This document shows positions 7,631 to 17,191 of a stretch of DNA of 52,497 bases, piece by piece. Each line of letters starts with the position of its first letter. The first letter of the stretch is position 1. Made by a program: the position numbers and the translations under genes. This stretch comes from Oscillospiraceae bacterium (lineage in GTDB: Bacteria; Bacillota; Clostridia; Oscillospirales; Ruminococcaceae). The notes below the pieces were generated by a model. That model was not told the DNA's origin. It searched no databases and saw only the letters and a list, made by a program, of their open reading frames with translations. The DNA lies in the NCBI GenBank assembly GCA_003512525.1, contig DOQG01000015.1, forward strand, positions 14,154 to 66,650, written 5' to 3'.

Positions 7631-10600
7631 ATGGGAAGACAAAAACTTACTATGGACGGTAACAACGCCGCAGGTCACGTGTCTTATGCGTTTACTGACG
7701 TTGCAGCGATTTACCCCATTACACCATCTTCAGTTATGGCTGAAGTAACAGATTCCTGGTCAACAGCCGGAAGAAAGAACATTTTCGGACAGGAAGTAAA
7801 GGTAGTAGAGATGCAGTCAGAAGCCGGCGCAGCAGGCGCAGTTCACGGCTCTCTTGCAGCAGGTGCATGTACTACAACTTACACAGCATCACAGGGCTTA
7901 CTGCTCATGATCCCCAACATGTACAAGATCGCAGGTGAATTACTGCCCAGCGTTATCCATGTTTCCGCTCGTGCTCTTGCAACACACGCACTTTCTATCT
8001 TCGGCGACCACAGCGATATCTACGCTTGCCGTCAGACAGGTTATGCTATGCTCTGCTCCACCAACCCTCAGGAAGTTATGGATCTCGGTGCTGTAGCTCA
8101 CCTTTCAACATACGAAGCAAGAGTTCCTTTCCTTCACTTCTTCGACGGTTTCAGAACATCACACGAGATTCAGAAGATTGAAGTATGGGACTATGAAACA
8201 CTCGACAAGATGCTCGACCACGAAGCTGTAGACGCTTTCAGAAACAGAGCTCTCAATCCTGAGAAGCCCGTTCTGCACGGCACAGCTCAGAACCCCGACA
8301 TCTTCTTCCAGGCAAGAGAAGCAAGCAACAAGTACTATGAAGCTACACCCGCTATCGTACAGAAGTACATGGATAAGGTAAATGCTGAGATCGGTACAGA
8401 TTACAAGCTGTTCAACTACTACGGTGCTCCCGATGCTGAGCAGGTAATCATTGCTATGGGCTCTGTTTGCGATACAATCGAAGAAACTATCGACTATATG
8501 TTAGCTCAGGGCAAGAAGGTTGGTCTTGTTAAGGTAAGACTTTACAGACCCTTCAGTGTTGATGCTTTCGTATCGGCTATCCCCGAAACAGTTAAGAAGA
8601 TCACAGTTCTTGACAGAACAAAGGAACCCGGCGCACTCGGCGAACCCTTATACCTCGACGTTGTTGCAGCTCTCAAGCAGGCAGGCAAGTTCCAGGATGT
8701 ACCCGTATTCACAGGTCGTTACGGTCTTGGTTCTAAGGATACTAACCCCGCTCAGATCATTGCAGTTTACAACAACACAGAAAAGCCCAGATTCACAATC
8801 GGTATCGAGGATGATGTTACAGGTCTTTCACTGCCTATCGGTGAGAACCCCAACACAACTCCCGAGGGTACGACCTGCTGTAAGTTCTGGGGTCTTGGTT
8901 CAGACGGTACTGTAGGTGCTAACAAGAACTCTATCAAGATCATCGGCGACCACACAGATATGTATGCTCAGGCATACTTCGCATATGACTCAAAGAAGTC
9001 GGGCGGTGTTACGATTTCTCACCTTCGTTTCGGTAAGTCACCTATCAAGTCAACTTACTTTGTAAACAAGGCTAACTTTGTAGCTTGCCACAACCCCTCA
9101 TACATCGACAAGTACGATATGGTTGAGGACGTTGTACCCGGCGGTTCATTCCTGCTCAACTGCCAGTGGACAGTTGACGAGCTTGACGAGAAGCTCCCCG
9201 CTCCCGTTAAGGCATACATTGCTAAGAACAACATCAACTTCTATATCATCAATGCTATCAAGGTAGCTAAGGAGATCGGTCTTGGCAACAAGACAAACAC
9301 TGTATTACAGTCTGCATTCTTCTCAATCGCTAACATCATCCCCGCTGAAGATGCTATCGAATACATGAAGAAGGCTGCTTACAAGTCATTCGCTAAGAAG
9401 GGTGACGATATCGTTAACATGAACTACGCCGCTATCGAAAAGGGTGCAGGCGAGGTTATCAAGGTTGACGTTCCCGCATCATGGGCTGACGCTGAGGGTA
9501 CACTTCCTGTACACACAGCTACAGGCGACAGAAAGGATCTCGTTGACTTCGTTAACAATATCCTTATCCCCGTTAACGCTCAGAGAGGCGACAAGCTCCC
9601 CGTATCTACATTTGTAGGCATGGCTGACGGTACATTCCCCCAGGGCTCTGCAGCTTATGAGAAGCGTGGTATCGCAGTAGACGTTCCCGAGTGGATCCCC
9701 GAGAACTGTATCGAGTGTAACCAGTGTTCATTCGTTTGTCCTCACGCTGTAATCCGTCCTGTAATCCTCTCAGAGGAAGAAGCTGCAAAGGCTCCTGCAG
9801 GCGCTAAGATGAAGGACGCTATGGGTCTTCCCGGCAAGAAGTTCGCTATGGTAACTTCTGTTCTCGACTGCACAGGCTGCGGCGTTTGTGCTCAGGTTTG
9901 CCCCTCTAAGAACAAGGCACTCGTTATGAAGTCACTTGATTCTCAGATGAACGAACAGCCCATGTTTGACTACGCTGTTAAGGAAGTAGCAGACAAGCCC
10001 GAGGTTCACGAGAAGTTCAAGGAAACAACAGTTAAGGGTTCACAGTTCAAGCAGCCCCTGCTCGAATTCTCAGGCGCTTGCGCAGGCTGTGGTGAAACTC
10101 CTTACGCTAAGCTCATCACACAGCTCTTCGGCGACAGAATGTACATTGCCAACGCTACAGGCTGTTCATCAATCTGGGGCGGCTCTGCTCCCTCAACTCC
10201 TTACACAGTAAATAAGGAAGGCAAGGGTCCCGCTTGGGGCAACTCACTGTTCGAGGATAATGCTGAGTACGGTCTTGGTATGTTCATCGCTCAGGATACA
10301 TTAAGACACAGAGCACAGGGTCAGTTAAAGGCTATCGCTGAAAAGACTGACAACGCTGACGTTAAGGCTAAGATCGATACATACTTCGAGACAGCTGACG
10401 ACGGTAAGGCAAACGCTGCTGCTACTAAGGAGCTTGTTGCAGCTCTTGAAGCTCTTAACTGCGACTGCGCTGAAAAGACAGCAGTTCTCAAGGCTAAGAA
10501 CTACCTTGCTAAGAAGTCCAACTGGATATTCGGCGGCGACGGCTGGGCATACGATATCGGTTACGGCGGTGTTGACCACGTTCTCGCATCAGGCAAGAAT

Positions 10601-11182
10601 GTAAATGTATTCGTATTCGATACAGAGGTTTACTCCAACACAGGCGGACAGGCTTCTAAGGCTACAAACATCGGTGCTGTTGCACAGTTCGCAGCAGGCG
10701 GTAAGGATGTTAAGAAGAAGGATCTCTCCGGTATCGCTATGAAGTACGGTTATGTATATGTTGCTCAGATCTCAATGGGTGCAGATATGAACCAGTGCTT
10801 AAAGGCAATCGCCGAAGCTGAAGCTTATAACGGTCCTTCACTGATCATTGCTTATGCTCCTTGTATAAACCACGGTATAAAGGGTGGTCTTACAATCGCT
10901 CAGAAGGTAGAAAAGGAAGCTGTACAGGCAGGCTACTGGCATCTGTTCAGATTTAACCCCGCTGCTCCCGCAGGAACAAATCCGTTCACTCTCGACAGCA
11001 AGGCTCCTACAGGCGATTACAAGGAATTCATGATGAGAGAAGTTCGTTACAACTCTCTTATGCGTGCTAACCCCGAAAGAGCTAACGTACTGTTCGACAA
11101 GGCAGTTGCTAACTCCAAGAAGCGTTATGAAGATCTTGTAGGCCTTGTTGAATACTACAAGAAGGAATACTGCGGTGAATAA
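7631..11182 (+). CDS. nifJ: Pyruvate:ferredoxin (flavodoxin) oxidoreductase
   Basis: Single-chain PFOR of 1183 residues that oxidises pyruvate and CoA to acetyl-CoA and CO2 and reduces ferredoxin, a central step of anaerobic fermentation. The N-terminal domain has YPITPSSVMAE. A two-cluster ferredoxin insert follows with CIECNQCSFVCPHAV (about 693-707) and CTGCGVCAQVCPSK (about 747-760). The C-terminal thiamine-diphosphate domain has ACAGCGETPYAKL and GGDGWAYDIGYGGVDH. ATG 7631 has AAAGGAGG upstream; a start at 7604 would place the ribosome site inside the gene. Codon use is very biased (Lys AAG, Tyr TAC), suggesting high expression. It stands alone between a promoter and a terminator. Confidence 0.95.
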   Translation: MGRQKLTMDGNNAAGHVSYAFTDVAAIYPITPSSVMAEVTDSWSTAGRKNIFGQEVKVVEMQSEAGAAGAVHGSLAAGACTTTYTASQGLLLMIPNMYKIAGELLPSVIHVSARALATHALSIFGDHSDIYACRQTGYAMLCSTNPQEVMDLGAVAHLSTYEARVPFLHFFDGFRTSHEIQKIEVWDYETLDKMLDHEAVDAFRNRALNPEKPVLHGTAQNPDIFFQAREASNKYYEATPAIVQKYMDKVNAEIGTDYKLFNYYGAPDAEQVIIAMGSVCDTIEETIDYMLAQGKKVGLVKVRLYRPFSVDAFVSAIPETVKKITVLDRTKEPGALGEPLYLDVVAALKQAGKFQDVPVFTGRYGLGSKDTNPAQIIAVYNNTEKPRFTIGIEDDVTGLSLPIGENPNTTPEGTTCCKFWGLGSDGTVGANKNSIKIIGDHTDMYAQAYFAYDSKKSGGVTISHLRFGKSPIKSTYFVNKANFVACHNPSYIDKYDMVEDVVPGGSFLLNCQWTVDELDEKLPAPVKAYIAKNNINFYIINAIKVAKEIGLGNKTNTVLQSAFFSIANIIPAEDAIEYMKKAAYKSFAKKGDDIVNMNYAAIEKGAGEVIKVDVPASWADAEGTLPVHTATGDRKDLVDFVNNILIPVNAQRGDKLPVSTFVGMADGTFPQGSAAYEKRGIAVDVPEWIPENCIECNQCSFVCPHAVIRPVILSEEEAAKAPAGAKMKDAMGLPGKKFAMVTSVLDCTGCGVCAQVCPSKNKALVMKSLDSQMNEQPMFDYAVKEVADKPEVHEKFKETTVKGSQFKQPLLEFSGACAGCGETPYAKLITQLFGDRMYIANATGCSSIWGGSAPSTPYTVNKEGKGPAWGNSLFEDNAEYGLGMFIAQDTLRHRAQGQLKAIAEKTDNADVKAKIDTYFETADDGKANAAATKELVAALEALNCDCAEKTAVLKAKNYLAKKSNWIFGGDGWAYDIGYGGVDHVLASGKNVNVFVFDTEVYSNTGGQASKATNIGAVAQFAAGGKDVKKKDLSGIAMKYGYVYVAQISMGADMNQCLKAIAEAEAYNGPSLIIAYAPCINHGIKGGLTIAQKVEKEAVQAGYWHLFRFNPAAPAGTNPFTLDSKAPTGDYKEFMMREVRYNSLMRANPERANVLFDKAVANSKKRYEDLVGLVEYYKKEYCGE

Positions 11183-11252
11183 TCACTGTTATTCCTGACG
11201 GATAATAAAAGCCCAAAAATTTTGAATAGTCGGAATAGAATAGGTTTTTACG

Positions 11253-11285
11253 CCCCTCCGGTAAAACCGGAGGGGTTATTTTTTC
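11253..11285 (+). terminator. Terminator after PFOR gene
   Basis: CCCCTCCGGT (11253-11262), loop AAA, ACCGGAGGGG (11266-11275), then TTATTTTTT. A strong intrinsic terminator. The following stretch to 11532 is AT-rich with a possible TATAAT at 11360-11365 but no clear -35 and no other gene. Confidence 0.9.
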
Positions 11286-11532
11286 CGATATTTATACTTT
11301 TGTTCGCTATTATTAGTAAACATTAACTATTCATATTTTTATCAGATTTTACTGTTTTTTATAATTTTTCTGTAACGCGAACACAAATACCCCTTCTCCG
11401 ACGCAATAAATACATATCGGTGTATAACGCATTCCGACAGTCATAAAGAGCAAAATCACGGAATACAAATTACCAGAGAAAATAACGTACAGGCAAACAC
11501 GCTTGTACAAGATAGAAAAGGAACAAGTCAGT

Positions 11533-12849
11533 ATGGAAATATTAGAGTGGATAAACGAAAACATAGTATGGGGCATACCGGTGCTTATCCTGTTTGCAGG
11601 CTCCGGCATTATCTTTACGATAAGAACAAAATGCTTACAGATACTGCACTTTCCTACTATCATAAAACGTACACTCCTCACAAAACAGCCCGAAGCTGAC
11701 GGTAAGAAAGTTTCCCCGTTCAGGACGCTCACAGCGGCTCTTGGCGCGACAGTCGGCACAGGTAACATTATAGCTATCGGCAGTGCCATAGCTTTTGGCG
11801 GCGCAGGCGCTATATTCTGGATGTGGATATCTGCATTGCTGGGTATGGCGACAAGCTTTGCCGAGAACTACCTCGGCGCAAAATACAGAACCGTACAGCC
11901 TGACGGTCTTACAGGGGGAGTGCCTTTTGCGTACATAAAAAAAGCATTCGGCGGGAAAAAGCTCGGTACTTTCTTCGCTGGAATGTTTGCAGTATGTTGC
12001 ATAGGCGCAAGCTTTGGCATTGGAAATATGGCACAGGTAAACTCAGCGTCAATGGCACTTCAGAACTGTCTGGACGTTCCGCTATGGGTTTCGGGCATTC
12101 TGTGTGCAGGCGTTATCGCCGCGATAGCTCCCGGAGGAATCCACCGTCTTAGCAAAGTCACATCGTGGGTTATCCCGATAGCCGCAGGCGGTTATCTGCT
12201 TGGTTGTCTTGCTGTTATAATAATGAACATTGAGAATGTTCCATCGGTATTTGCACGTATTTTCACAGAAGCGTTTTCATTCAAAGCAGTAGGCGGAGGT
12301 ACTGTCGGCGTGGTAATGCTCGAAGCGATGAAATGGGGCGTAAAACGAGGCGTATTCTCAAATGAGGCAGGTCTTGGCTCATCTGTTATGATCAACGCCA
12401 ACTCCAGTGCCGATCAGCATCATACACAGGGTATGTGGGCTATGCTCTCGGTATTTATCGACACTATCATCATCTGCACTATGACAGCACTCTGCATTCT
12501 TTCAAGCGGCGCGGATCAGAAATCAAGCGTAGGCTTTGATATGGCGCTGATAGCATTCCAGGACGGACTCGGTGATTTTGCCGGCGCATTCCTCAGCATT
12601 GCAACGTTTATATTTGCGATAACAACCGTTACAGGCTGGTGGATATACGGCAGAAGCTGCTTTGTTTACCTTTTTACAAAGAAGTGGGTAGGCGTATATC
12701 TTGCAATTTTCATCGTAACTGCTTTCGTGGGCGCCGTAATTCAGGCTACGGTCGTCTGGGATGTATCCGATCTGTTCAACGGACTGATGGCGATACCTAA
12801 CCTTCTTGCTATTATCCTGCTCCGCAAGGAAGTTAAAGCTGACATTTAA
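11533..12849 (+). CDS. Alanine/glycine:cation symporter (AGCS family)
   Basis: Integral membrane protein of 438 residues belonging to the sodium:alanine symporter (AGCS/DagA) family, importing alanine or glycine with Na+. Family landmarks include the N-terminal ALGATVGTGNIIAIGSAIAF, then GAIFWMWISALLGMATSFAE and FSNEAGLGSSVMINANS. About ten hydrophobic helices are visible. The start at ATG 11533 gives the usual short N-terminus and has AAAGGAACA upstream; the upstream start at 11503 would add a charged, unrelated leader. It lies alone and is followed by a possible structured RNA/terminator (12889-12999). The precise substrate is not deducible. Confidence 0.9.
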   Translation: MEILEWINENIVWGIPVLILFAGSGIIFTIRTKCLQILHFPTIIKRTLLTKQPEADGKKVSPFRTLTAALGATVGTGNIIAIGSAIAFGGAGAIFWMWISALLGMATSFAENYLGAKYRTVQPDGLTGGVPFAYIKKAFGGKKLGTFFAGMFAVCCIGASFGIGNMAQVNSASMALQNCLDVPLWVSGILCAGVIAAIAPGGIHRLSKVTSWVIPIAAGGYLLGCLAVIIMNIENVPSVFARIFTEAFSFKAVGGGTVGVVMLEAMKWGVKRGVFSNEAGLGSSVMINANSSADQHHTQGMWAMLSVFIDTIIICTMTALCILSSGADQKSSVGFDMALIAFQDGLGDFAGAFLSIATFIFAITTVTGWWIYGRSCFVYLFTKKWVGVYLAIFIVTAFVGAVIQATVVWDVSDLFNGLMAIPNLLAIILLRKEVKADI

Positions 12850-12888
12850 TTCCTTTATAATCAGTAGATATTCATAAATTAAAATAAA

Positions 12889-12999
12889 GCACAAAGTGAA
12901 CGTGTACCATTCTGATTTGTTTTATACAGCCATTTTCGGGTTCTTGCCCGGCTATAAATCAAGGTCGGTTATGTAACGATTACTTTGTGCAATTTTTTT
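12889..12999 (+). ncRNA. Candidate structured RNA or long-loop terminator
   Basis: Closing stem GCACAAAGT (12889-12897) / ACTTTGTGC (12982-12990) is perfect over 9 bp and followed by AATTTTTTT. Inside are nested pairings: TGATTT/AAATCA, AGCC/GGCT and CGGG/CCCG around TTCTTG. The fold ends before the pckG promoter at 13021, so it belongs to the symporter transcript or is a separate RNA. No known riboswitch class was recognised. Confidence 0.4.
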
Positions 13000-13003
13000 A
13001 CCG

Positions 13004-13049
13004 TTTTTGCAATTTTGCTATTGACCTATTGCAAAAAATAGTTTATAAT
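13004..13049 (+). promoter_or_regulatory. pckG promoter with flanking inverted repeat
   Basis: TTGACC (13021-13026), 17 nt, TATAAT (13044-13049). The -35 lies between the arms of a perfect 10-bp inverted repeat, TTTTTGCAAT (13004-13013) and ATTGCAAAAA (13028-13037), the geometry of a repressor operator. A further TGCAAT lies at 12988-12993. The regulator is unknown. Confidence 0.7.
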
Positions 13050-13152
13050 AGTAAATGGGGAACAAGGTACGATGAACCGTATCGATATTTCCCTACCGAA
13101 TGACTTTCATCAGCATAAGCTGATAAAATAAAGAAAAGGAGAACAATCGGTT

Positions 13153-14934
13153 ATGACAAAGAATCAGAATGTTTTAAAGTGGGTTGAAGAAATGAAAGCC
13201 CTCACACAGCCCGACAAGGTTGTATGGATCGATGGCAGCGAGGAACAGCTCAAGGCTCTTCGCGACGAGGCTATCAGAACAGGCGAAATGATTGAGCTCA
13301 ACCAGGAGAAGCTCCCCGGCTGCTTATATCACAGAACAGCCGAAAACGACGTTGCCCGTGTAGAAGACAGAACATTCATCTGCTCGAGAGAGAAGGAGAA
13401 TGCAGGTCCTACAAACAACTGGATGGATCCTAAGGAAATGTACGCTAAGCTGACAAAGCTCTATGACGGCGTTATGAAGGGTCGTACAATGTACGTTATC
13501 CCCTACTCAATGGGACCTATCGGTTCACCCATCGCTAAGGTTGGTGTTGAGCTGACAGACTCTATCTACGTTGTTCTCAACATGGATATAATGACAAGAA
13601 TGGGCGCTCAGGCATTCAAGAACCTGCCCGATGACTCCAACGACTTCGTAAGATGCCTTCACTCAAAGGCTGATGTAGATCCCGAGAAGAGATACATCGT
13701 TCAGTTCCCCGAAGACAACACGATCTGGTCTATCAACTCAGCTTACGGCGGTAACGTACTGCTCGGCAAGAAGTGCTTCGCACTCCGTATCGCTTCTTAC
13801 CAGGGCTGGAAGGAAGGCTGGATGGCTGAACATATGCTTATCCTCGGCGTTAAGAAGCCCGATGGCGACATCAAGTATATCACAGCAGCATTCCCCTCAG
13901 CTTGCGGTAAAACAAACCTCGCTATGCTTATTCCTCCCGAGGGATACAAGAAGGCAGGCTATGAAGTATTCACAGTAGGTGACGATATTGCATGGATGAA
14001 GCAGGGTCCTGATGGCAGACTTTACGCTATCAACCCCGAGAACGGCTTCTTCGGCGTTGCTCCCGGTACAAACGCAAAGAGCAACTACAACGCACTTGCA
14101 TCTACAAGAAAGAACACAATCTTCACAAACGTTGCTATCAACAATGATGATATGACAGCTTGGTGGGAAGGTCTTGACAAGAATCCTCCCGAGAATGCAA
14201 CAGACTGGAAGGGCAACAAGGTTAACGGTAAGGAATACACAGCAGCAGGCAACAAGCTCGCTCATCCTAACTCACGTTTCACAGCTCCCGCTCAGAACTG
14301 CCCCTGCATTTCACCTGAGTTCAACAACCCCCAGGGTGTTCCGATCTCAGCTATCATCTTCGGCGGCAGACGTGCAGCTACAACTCCTCTGGTTTACCAG
14401 TCATTCAGCTGGCAGCACGGCACATATGTAGGCTCTGCAGTTTCTTCTGAAACAACAGCAGCAGCTACAGGTGCAGTAGGCGTACTCCGTCACGATCCTA
14501 TGGCTATGAAGCCCTTCTGCGGCTACCACATGGCTGATTACTGGGCACACTGGCTCGAAATGGGCAAGAAGCTCGGCGACAAGGCTCCTAAGATTTTCAA
14601 CGTTAACTGGTTCAAGCAGGATGAGAACGGCAACTTCATCTGGCCCGGTTTCGGCGACAACATGAGAGTTCTCGACTGGATCATCAAGAGATGCGAAGGC
14701 ACAATTGATGCTGAAAAGACACCTATCGGCTACCTTCCTAAGAAGGGTGACATCAACCTCAAGGGTATTGAGGACGAGGTTACATCAGAAGTTGAAGACA
14801 AGCTGCTCGCAGTTGACAGAGACCTCTGGAAGAAGGAAGTAGAAGAGATGAAGGAATTCTACAAGCAGTTCGGTGACAAGCTCCCCGACGGCTTAAAGCA
14901 GGAACTTGCTGATCTCGAAGCAAGACTTGGCTAA
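13153..14934 (+). CDS. pckG: Phosphoenolpyruvate carboxykinase (GTP)
   Basis: GTP-dependent PEPCK of 593 residues, interconverting oxaloacetate + GTP with PEP + CO2 + GDP. In rumen and gut anaerobes it often runs in the carboxylating direction toward succinate. The kinase P-loop with the hyper-reactive Cys is FPSACGKTNLAMLIPP (about residue 246-261). Other landmarks are RTMYVIPYSMGPIGSPIAK, the metal-binding VGDDIAWM and FGGRRAATTPLVYQSFSWQHG. Length is normal for the GTP class and the ATP-class signature is absent. AAAGGAG precedes the ATG. Codon bias resembles the PFOR gene, suggesting strong expression. Monocistronic, with its own promoter and terminator. Confidence 0.95.
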   Translation: MTKNQNVLKWVEEMKALTQPDKVVWIDGSEEQLKALRDEAIRTGEMIELNQEKLPGCLYHRTAENDVARVEDRTFICSREKENAGPTNNWMDPKEMYAKLTKLYDGVMKGRTMYVIPYSMGPIGSPIAKVGVELTDSIYVVLNMDIMTRMGAQAFKNLPDDSNDFVRCLHSKADVDPEKRYIVQFPEDNTIWSINSAYGGNVLLGKKCFALRIASYQGWKEGWMAEHMLILGVKKPDGDIKYITAAFPSACGKTNLAMLIPPEGYKKAGYEVFTVGDDIAWMKQGPDGRLYAINPENGFFGVAPGTNAKSNYNALASTRKNTIFTNVAINNDDMTAWWEGLDKNPPENATDWKGNKVNGKEYTAAGNKLAHPNSRFTAPAQNCPCISPEFNNPQGVPISAIIFGGRRAATTPLVYQSFSWQHGTYVGSAVSSETTAAATGAVGVLRHDPMAMKPFCGYHMADYWAHWLEMGKKLGDKAPKIFNVNWFKQDENGNFIWPGFGDNMRVLDWIIKRCEGTIDAEKTPIGYLPKKGDINLKGIEDEVTSEVEDKLLAVDRDLWKKEVEEMKEFYKQFGDKLPDGLKQELADLEARLG

Positions 14935-14957
14935 TCCATAACTGAATAAACTACTCC

Positions 14958-14990
14958 AATCCCCTGTTAAGCGATTAACAGGGGATTTTC
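14958..14990 (+). terminator. Terminator after pckG
   Basis: AATCCCCTGTTAA (14958-14970), GCGA tetraloop, TTAACAGGGGATT (14975-14987), then T-rich. Thirteen perfect base pairs. Confidence 0.9.
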
Positions 14991-15075
14991 TTATGTTTCA
15001 TACACTTATAGCTAATATGTGCCTATGTACCGCAGAGTAAATTACGCACTGCTGTCTACCGCATTATATACAGCA

Positions 15076-15106
15076 AAACGGCACCGGAAGATTTCCGATG
15101 CCGTTT
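15076..15106 (-). terminator. Terminator of the sugar ABC operon
   Basis: AAACGGCACCGGAA (15076-15089) pairs with TTCCGATGCCGTTT (15093-15106) with one mismatch. On the minus strand it lies just past the last permease gene and ends in TTTT. Confidence 0.75.
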
Positions 15107-15138
15107 CTGTATAAAATATATTAACCCAAAATTTCTGA

Positions 15139-16077
15139 TTAGCCCTTTACTGCGCCAAGTGCAACGCCCTTAACGATGAACTTGGATAAGCAAAGATAAA
15201 TAACTACTATAGGAAGTATCGAAAGGATAACAACAAGATACTTAACACCGAAATCTACTATCTTATCATTACCGAGAACGCCGGCAACCATCATAGGCAT
15301 TGTTCTCTGCTCGATCTTGTTTGAAAGAAGCAACATTGAAGGTGTATAGTAGTTGTTCCAGTTAGCAACGAACTGGAAGATAGCCTGAACTGCGAAAGCA
15401 GGCTTAAGTATCGGCAGTGCGATTCTGATAAATGTCATAAACTCACCGCTACCGTCAATTCTTGCAGCCTCAACTATCTCAAGCGGGAACGAAGACTTCA
15501 TATACTGTAACATGAAGAATACAACCGCAGGAGCAGCAACCGCAGGAACAATAAGGGGAATGAAGTTATCATACAGCTTGATCTGAACCATGAACTGTAA
15601 GAAACCTGTTGAAACGACCTGCATAGGAACCATCATAACCGCCAGTATGAAAGTTGTAGCAGCCTTTTTAAGCTTGAAATCATAAACTACAAGACCGTAA
15701 GCGGTAAGACCTGAGAAGAATACCGCACAAACAGTAGCACCGATAGAAATTATCAAGCTGTTCGCATAACCATAGAAAAGGTTAAATGCACTTACAAACG
15801 CACCGTCTGCCGCAGAAGGATCATTAAGAGTTTCAAAGTTCTTAATCAAATTTCCGCCCGGGAGAAGCGAAATACCTTGTGAAATAATATCTCCCGAATC
15901 TCTTGTTGCGTTAATAAGGATTATGTAAATCGGGAACAAACTTATAACTGTAATAACAAGGCAGACTACAAAACGTATTACCGCTTGTATCTTAACACCT
16001 CTTGTATAGCGTTCTTCTACACTTTTCATACGTCTTTTTCCGCTCTTTTCATCAATAACATGAGTAGCATTAGCCAT
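15139..16077 (-). CDS. Carbohydrate ABC transporter permease (MalG-like)
   Basis: Inner-membrane permease of 312 residues, CUT1 family, second membrane subunit of a sugar importer. Six membrane helices are visible starting near residue 30. The conserved EAA loop that docks the ATPase is VEAARIDGSGEFMTFIRIALP. A family-typical N-terminal helix FPIYIILINATRDSGDI is also present. It starts 14 nt after the first permease gene, with GGAGGGA upstream of the ATG. No ATPase gene is present, so a shared MsmX-type ATPase elsewhere is likely. The substrate cannot be read from sequence; regulation by LacI-type operators upstream suggests carbon control. Confidence 0.92.
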   Translation of the reverse strand: MANATHVIDEKSGKRRMKSVEERYTRGVKIQAVIRFVVCLVITVISLFPIYIILINATRDSGDIISQGISLLPGGNLIKNFETLNDPSAADGAFVSAFNLFYGYANSLIISIGATVCAVFFSGLTAYGLVVYDFKLKKAATTFILAVMMVPMQVVSTGFLQFMVQIKLYDNFIPLIVPAVAAPAVVFFMLQYMKSSFPLEIVEAARIDGSGEFMTFIRIALPILKPAFAVQAIFQFVANWNNYYTPSMLLLSNKIEQRTMPMMVAGVLGNDKIVDFGVKYLVVILSILPIVVIYLCLSKFIVKGVALGAVKG

Positions 16078-16091
16078 TGTCAGTTCCCTCC

Positions 16092-17069
16092 TTACTTAGA
16101 TTTCTTTGCCTTTGCAGGCGCAGTAGAATCTGTGTTGAACTTGTAGACAAAGATGCCGAGTGCCGCAGTTATAATGAACAGTATTACTGAAGCAGCAGCA
16201 GAATAACCGTAGTTAGGCTGTGCAGCGTGGAAGTTCTGATAAATGAATACCGCGGTCGTCTTTAAGCTCTGTCTTACTACAGTACCCTCATGTAACAGAT
16301 AAGGAATATCGAACATCTGAAGACCACCGATAAGTGATGTTATTACAACGTAAATAAAGATAGGCTTCAAAATCGGCATTGTTATCTTGAAGAATGTATG
16401 CAGTCCGCTTGAACCGTCTATCGAAGCGGCTTCATAAATAGAAGCATCGATACCGTAAATACCGGACATAAGAAGAAGCATTGTATTACCATACCACATC
16501 CATGACTGAATGAACATAACAAGGACTCTTGATGCCCATACATTATTGATAAACGGGAACGCTTCATTTACCCAGCCCCAGTTAAGTAAAATAGAGTTTA
16601 TTGCACCATACTTTGAGTTACCGAATATCATAAGGAACATACCGGCAACAGAAGCTGCAGTGATAATATTAGGCAGATACATAAGTACCTTGAATACGCC
16701 TGCTCCCTTGATCTTAACTCTTACATCAGAGAACCATACTGCCAACAACAGTGAAAGCAGCAACTGAATTACGAAGTTACCTATCCAGAGAATAGCTGTA
16801 TTGCCTAAAGTATTCAGAAAATCTTGCTGAATAGCAGCACCGGCGCTAAATTCACCGCCTGCCGCATCACCAAACAGAAGATACTGATAGTTCTGCAATC
16901 CTACGAATGCATCGGGGTTACCGCTGTTACCTTTTAGACTTAGGATAAAGGTATTGATAAGCGGATAAATCATAAAAAATGTGTAAACCAAGAAAAATGG
17001 TAAAATAAATAGATAGCCATATTTAGCATAGCTTACCATTTTATGAGGCTTACCGGCAGTTCTCTGCAT
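16092..17069 (-). CDS. Carbohydrate ABC transporter permease (MalF/UgpA-like)
   Basis: First membrane subunit of the same CUT1 importer, 325 residues with about six helices (first at YLFILPFFLVYTFFMIYPL). The EAA loop is EAASIDGSSGLHTFFKITMP. I start at ATG 17069 (MQRTAGKPHKMVSYAKYGYL), which has AAAGGTG 8 nt upstream. The longer frame from 17162 would translate a stable hairpin (17110-17150) and is rejected. It ends in KAKKSK. It lies between the binding-protein gene and the second permease gene. Confidence 0.92.
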   Translation of the reverse strand: MQRTAGKPHKMVSYAKYGYLFILPFFLVYTFFMIYPLINTFILSLKGNSGNPDAFVGLQNYQYLLFGDAAGGEFSAGAAIQQDFLNTLGNTAILWIGNFVIQLLLSLLLAVWFSDVRVKIKGAGVFKVLMYLPNIITAASVAGMFLMIFGNSKYGAINSILLNWGWVNEAFPFINNVWASRVLVMFIQSWMWYGNTMLLLMSGIYGIDASIYEAASIDGSSGLHTFFKITMPILKPIFIYVVITSLIGGLQMFDIPYLLHEGTVVRQSLKTTAVFIYQNFHAAQPNYGYSAAASVILFIITAALGIFVYKFNTDSTAPAKAKKSK

Positions 17070-17109
17070 AAAATACACACCTTTCAACTGATTTTGGCTA
17101 AAAAATTTA

Positions 17110-17150
17110 CAATATACGCTTATGGGCGATAGCCCATAAGCAATATATTG
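17110..17150 (-). terminator. Intercistronic hairpin after the binding-protein gene
   Basis: GCTTATGGGC (17118-17127), GATA, GCCCATAAGC (17132-17141), extended by CAATATA/TATATTG. On the minus strand it is followed by TAAATTTTTTAG. Partial terminator or mRNA-stabilising stem that would let the binding protein be made in excess of the permeases. Confidence 0.7.
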
Positions 17151-17191
17151 TAGAACCATCAATAAATTGTATTAGGGTTGAATGCTATTGA

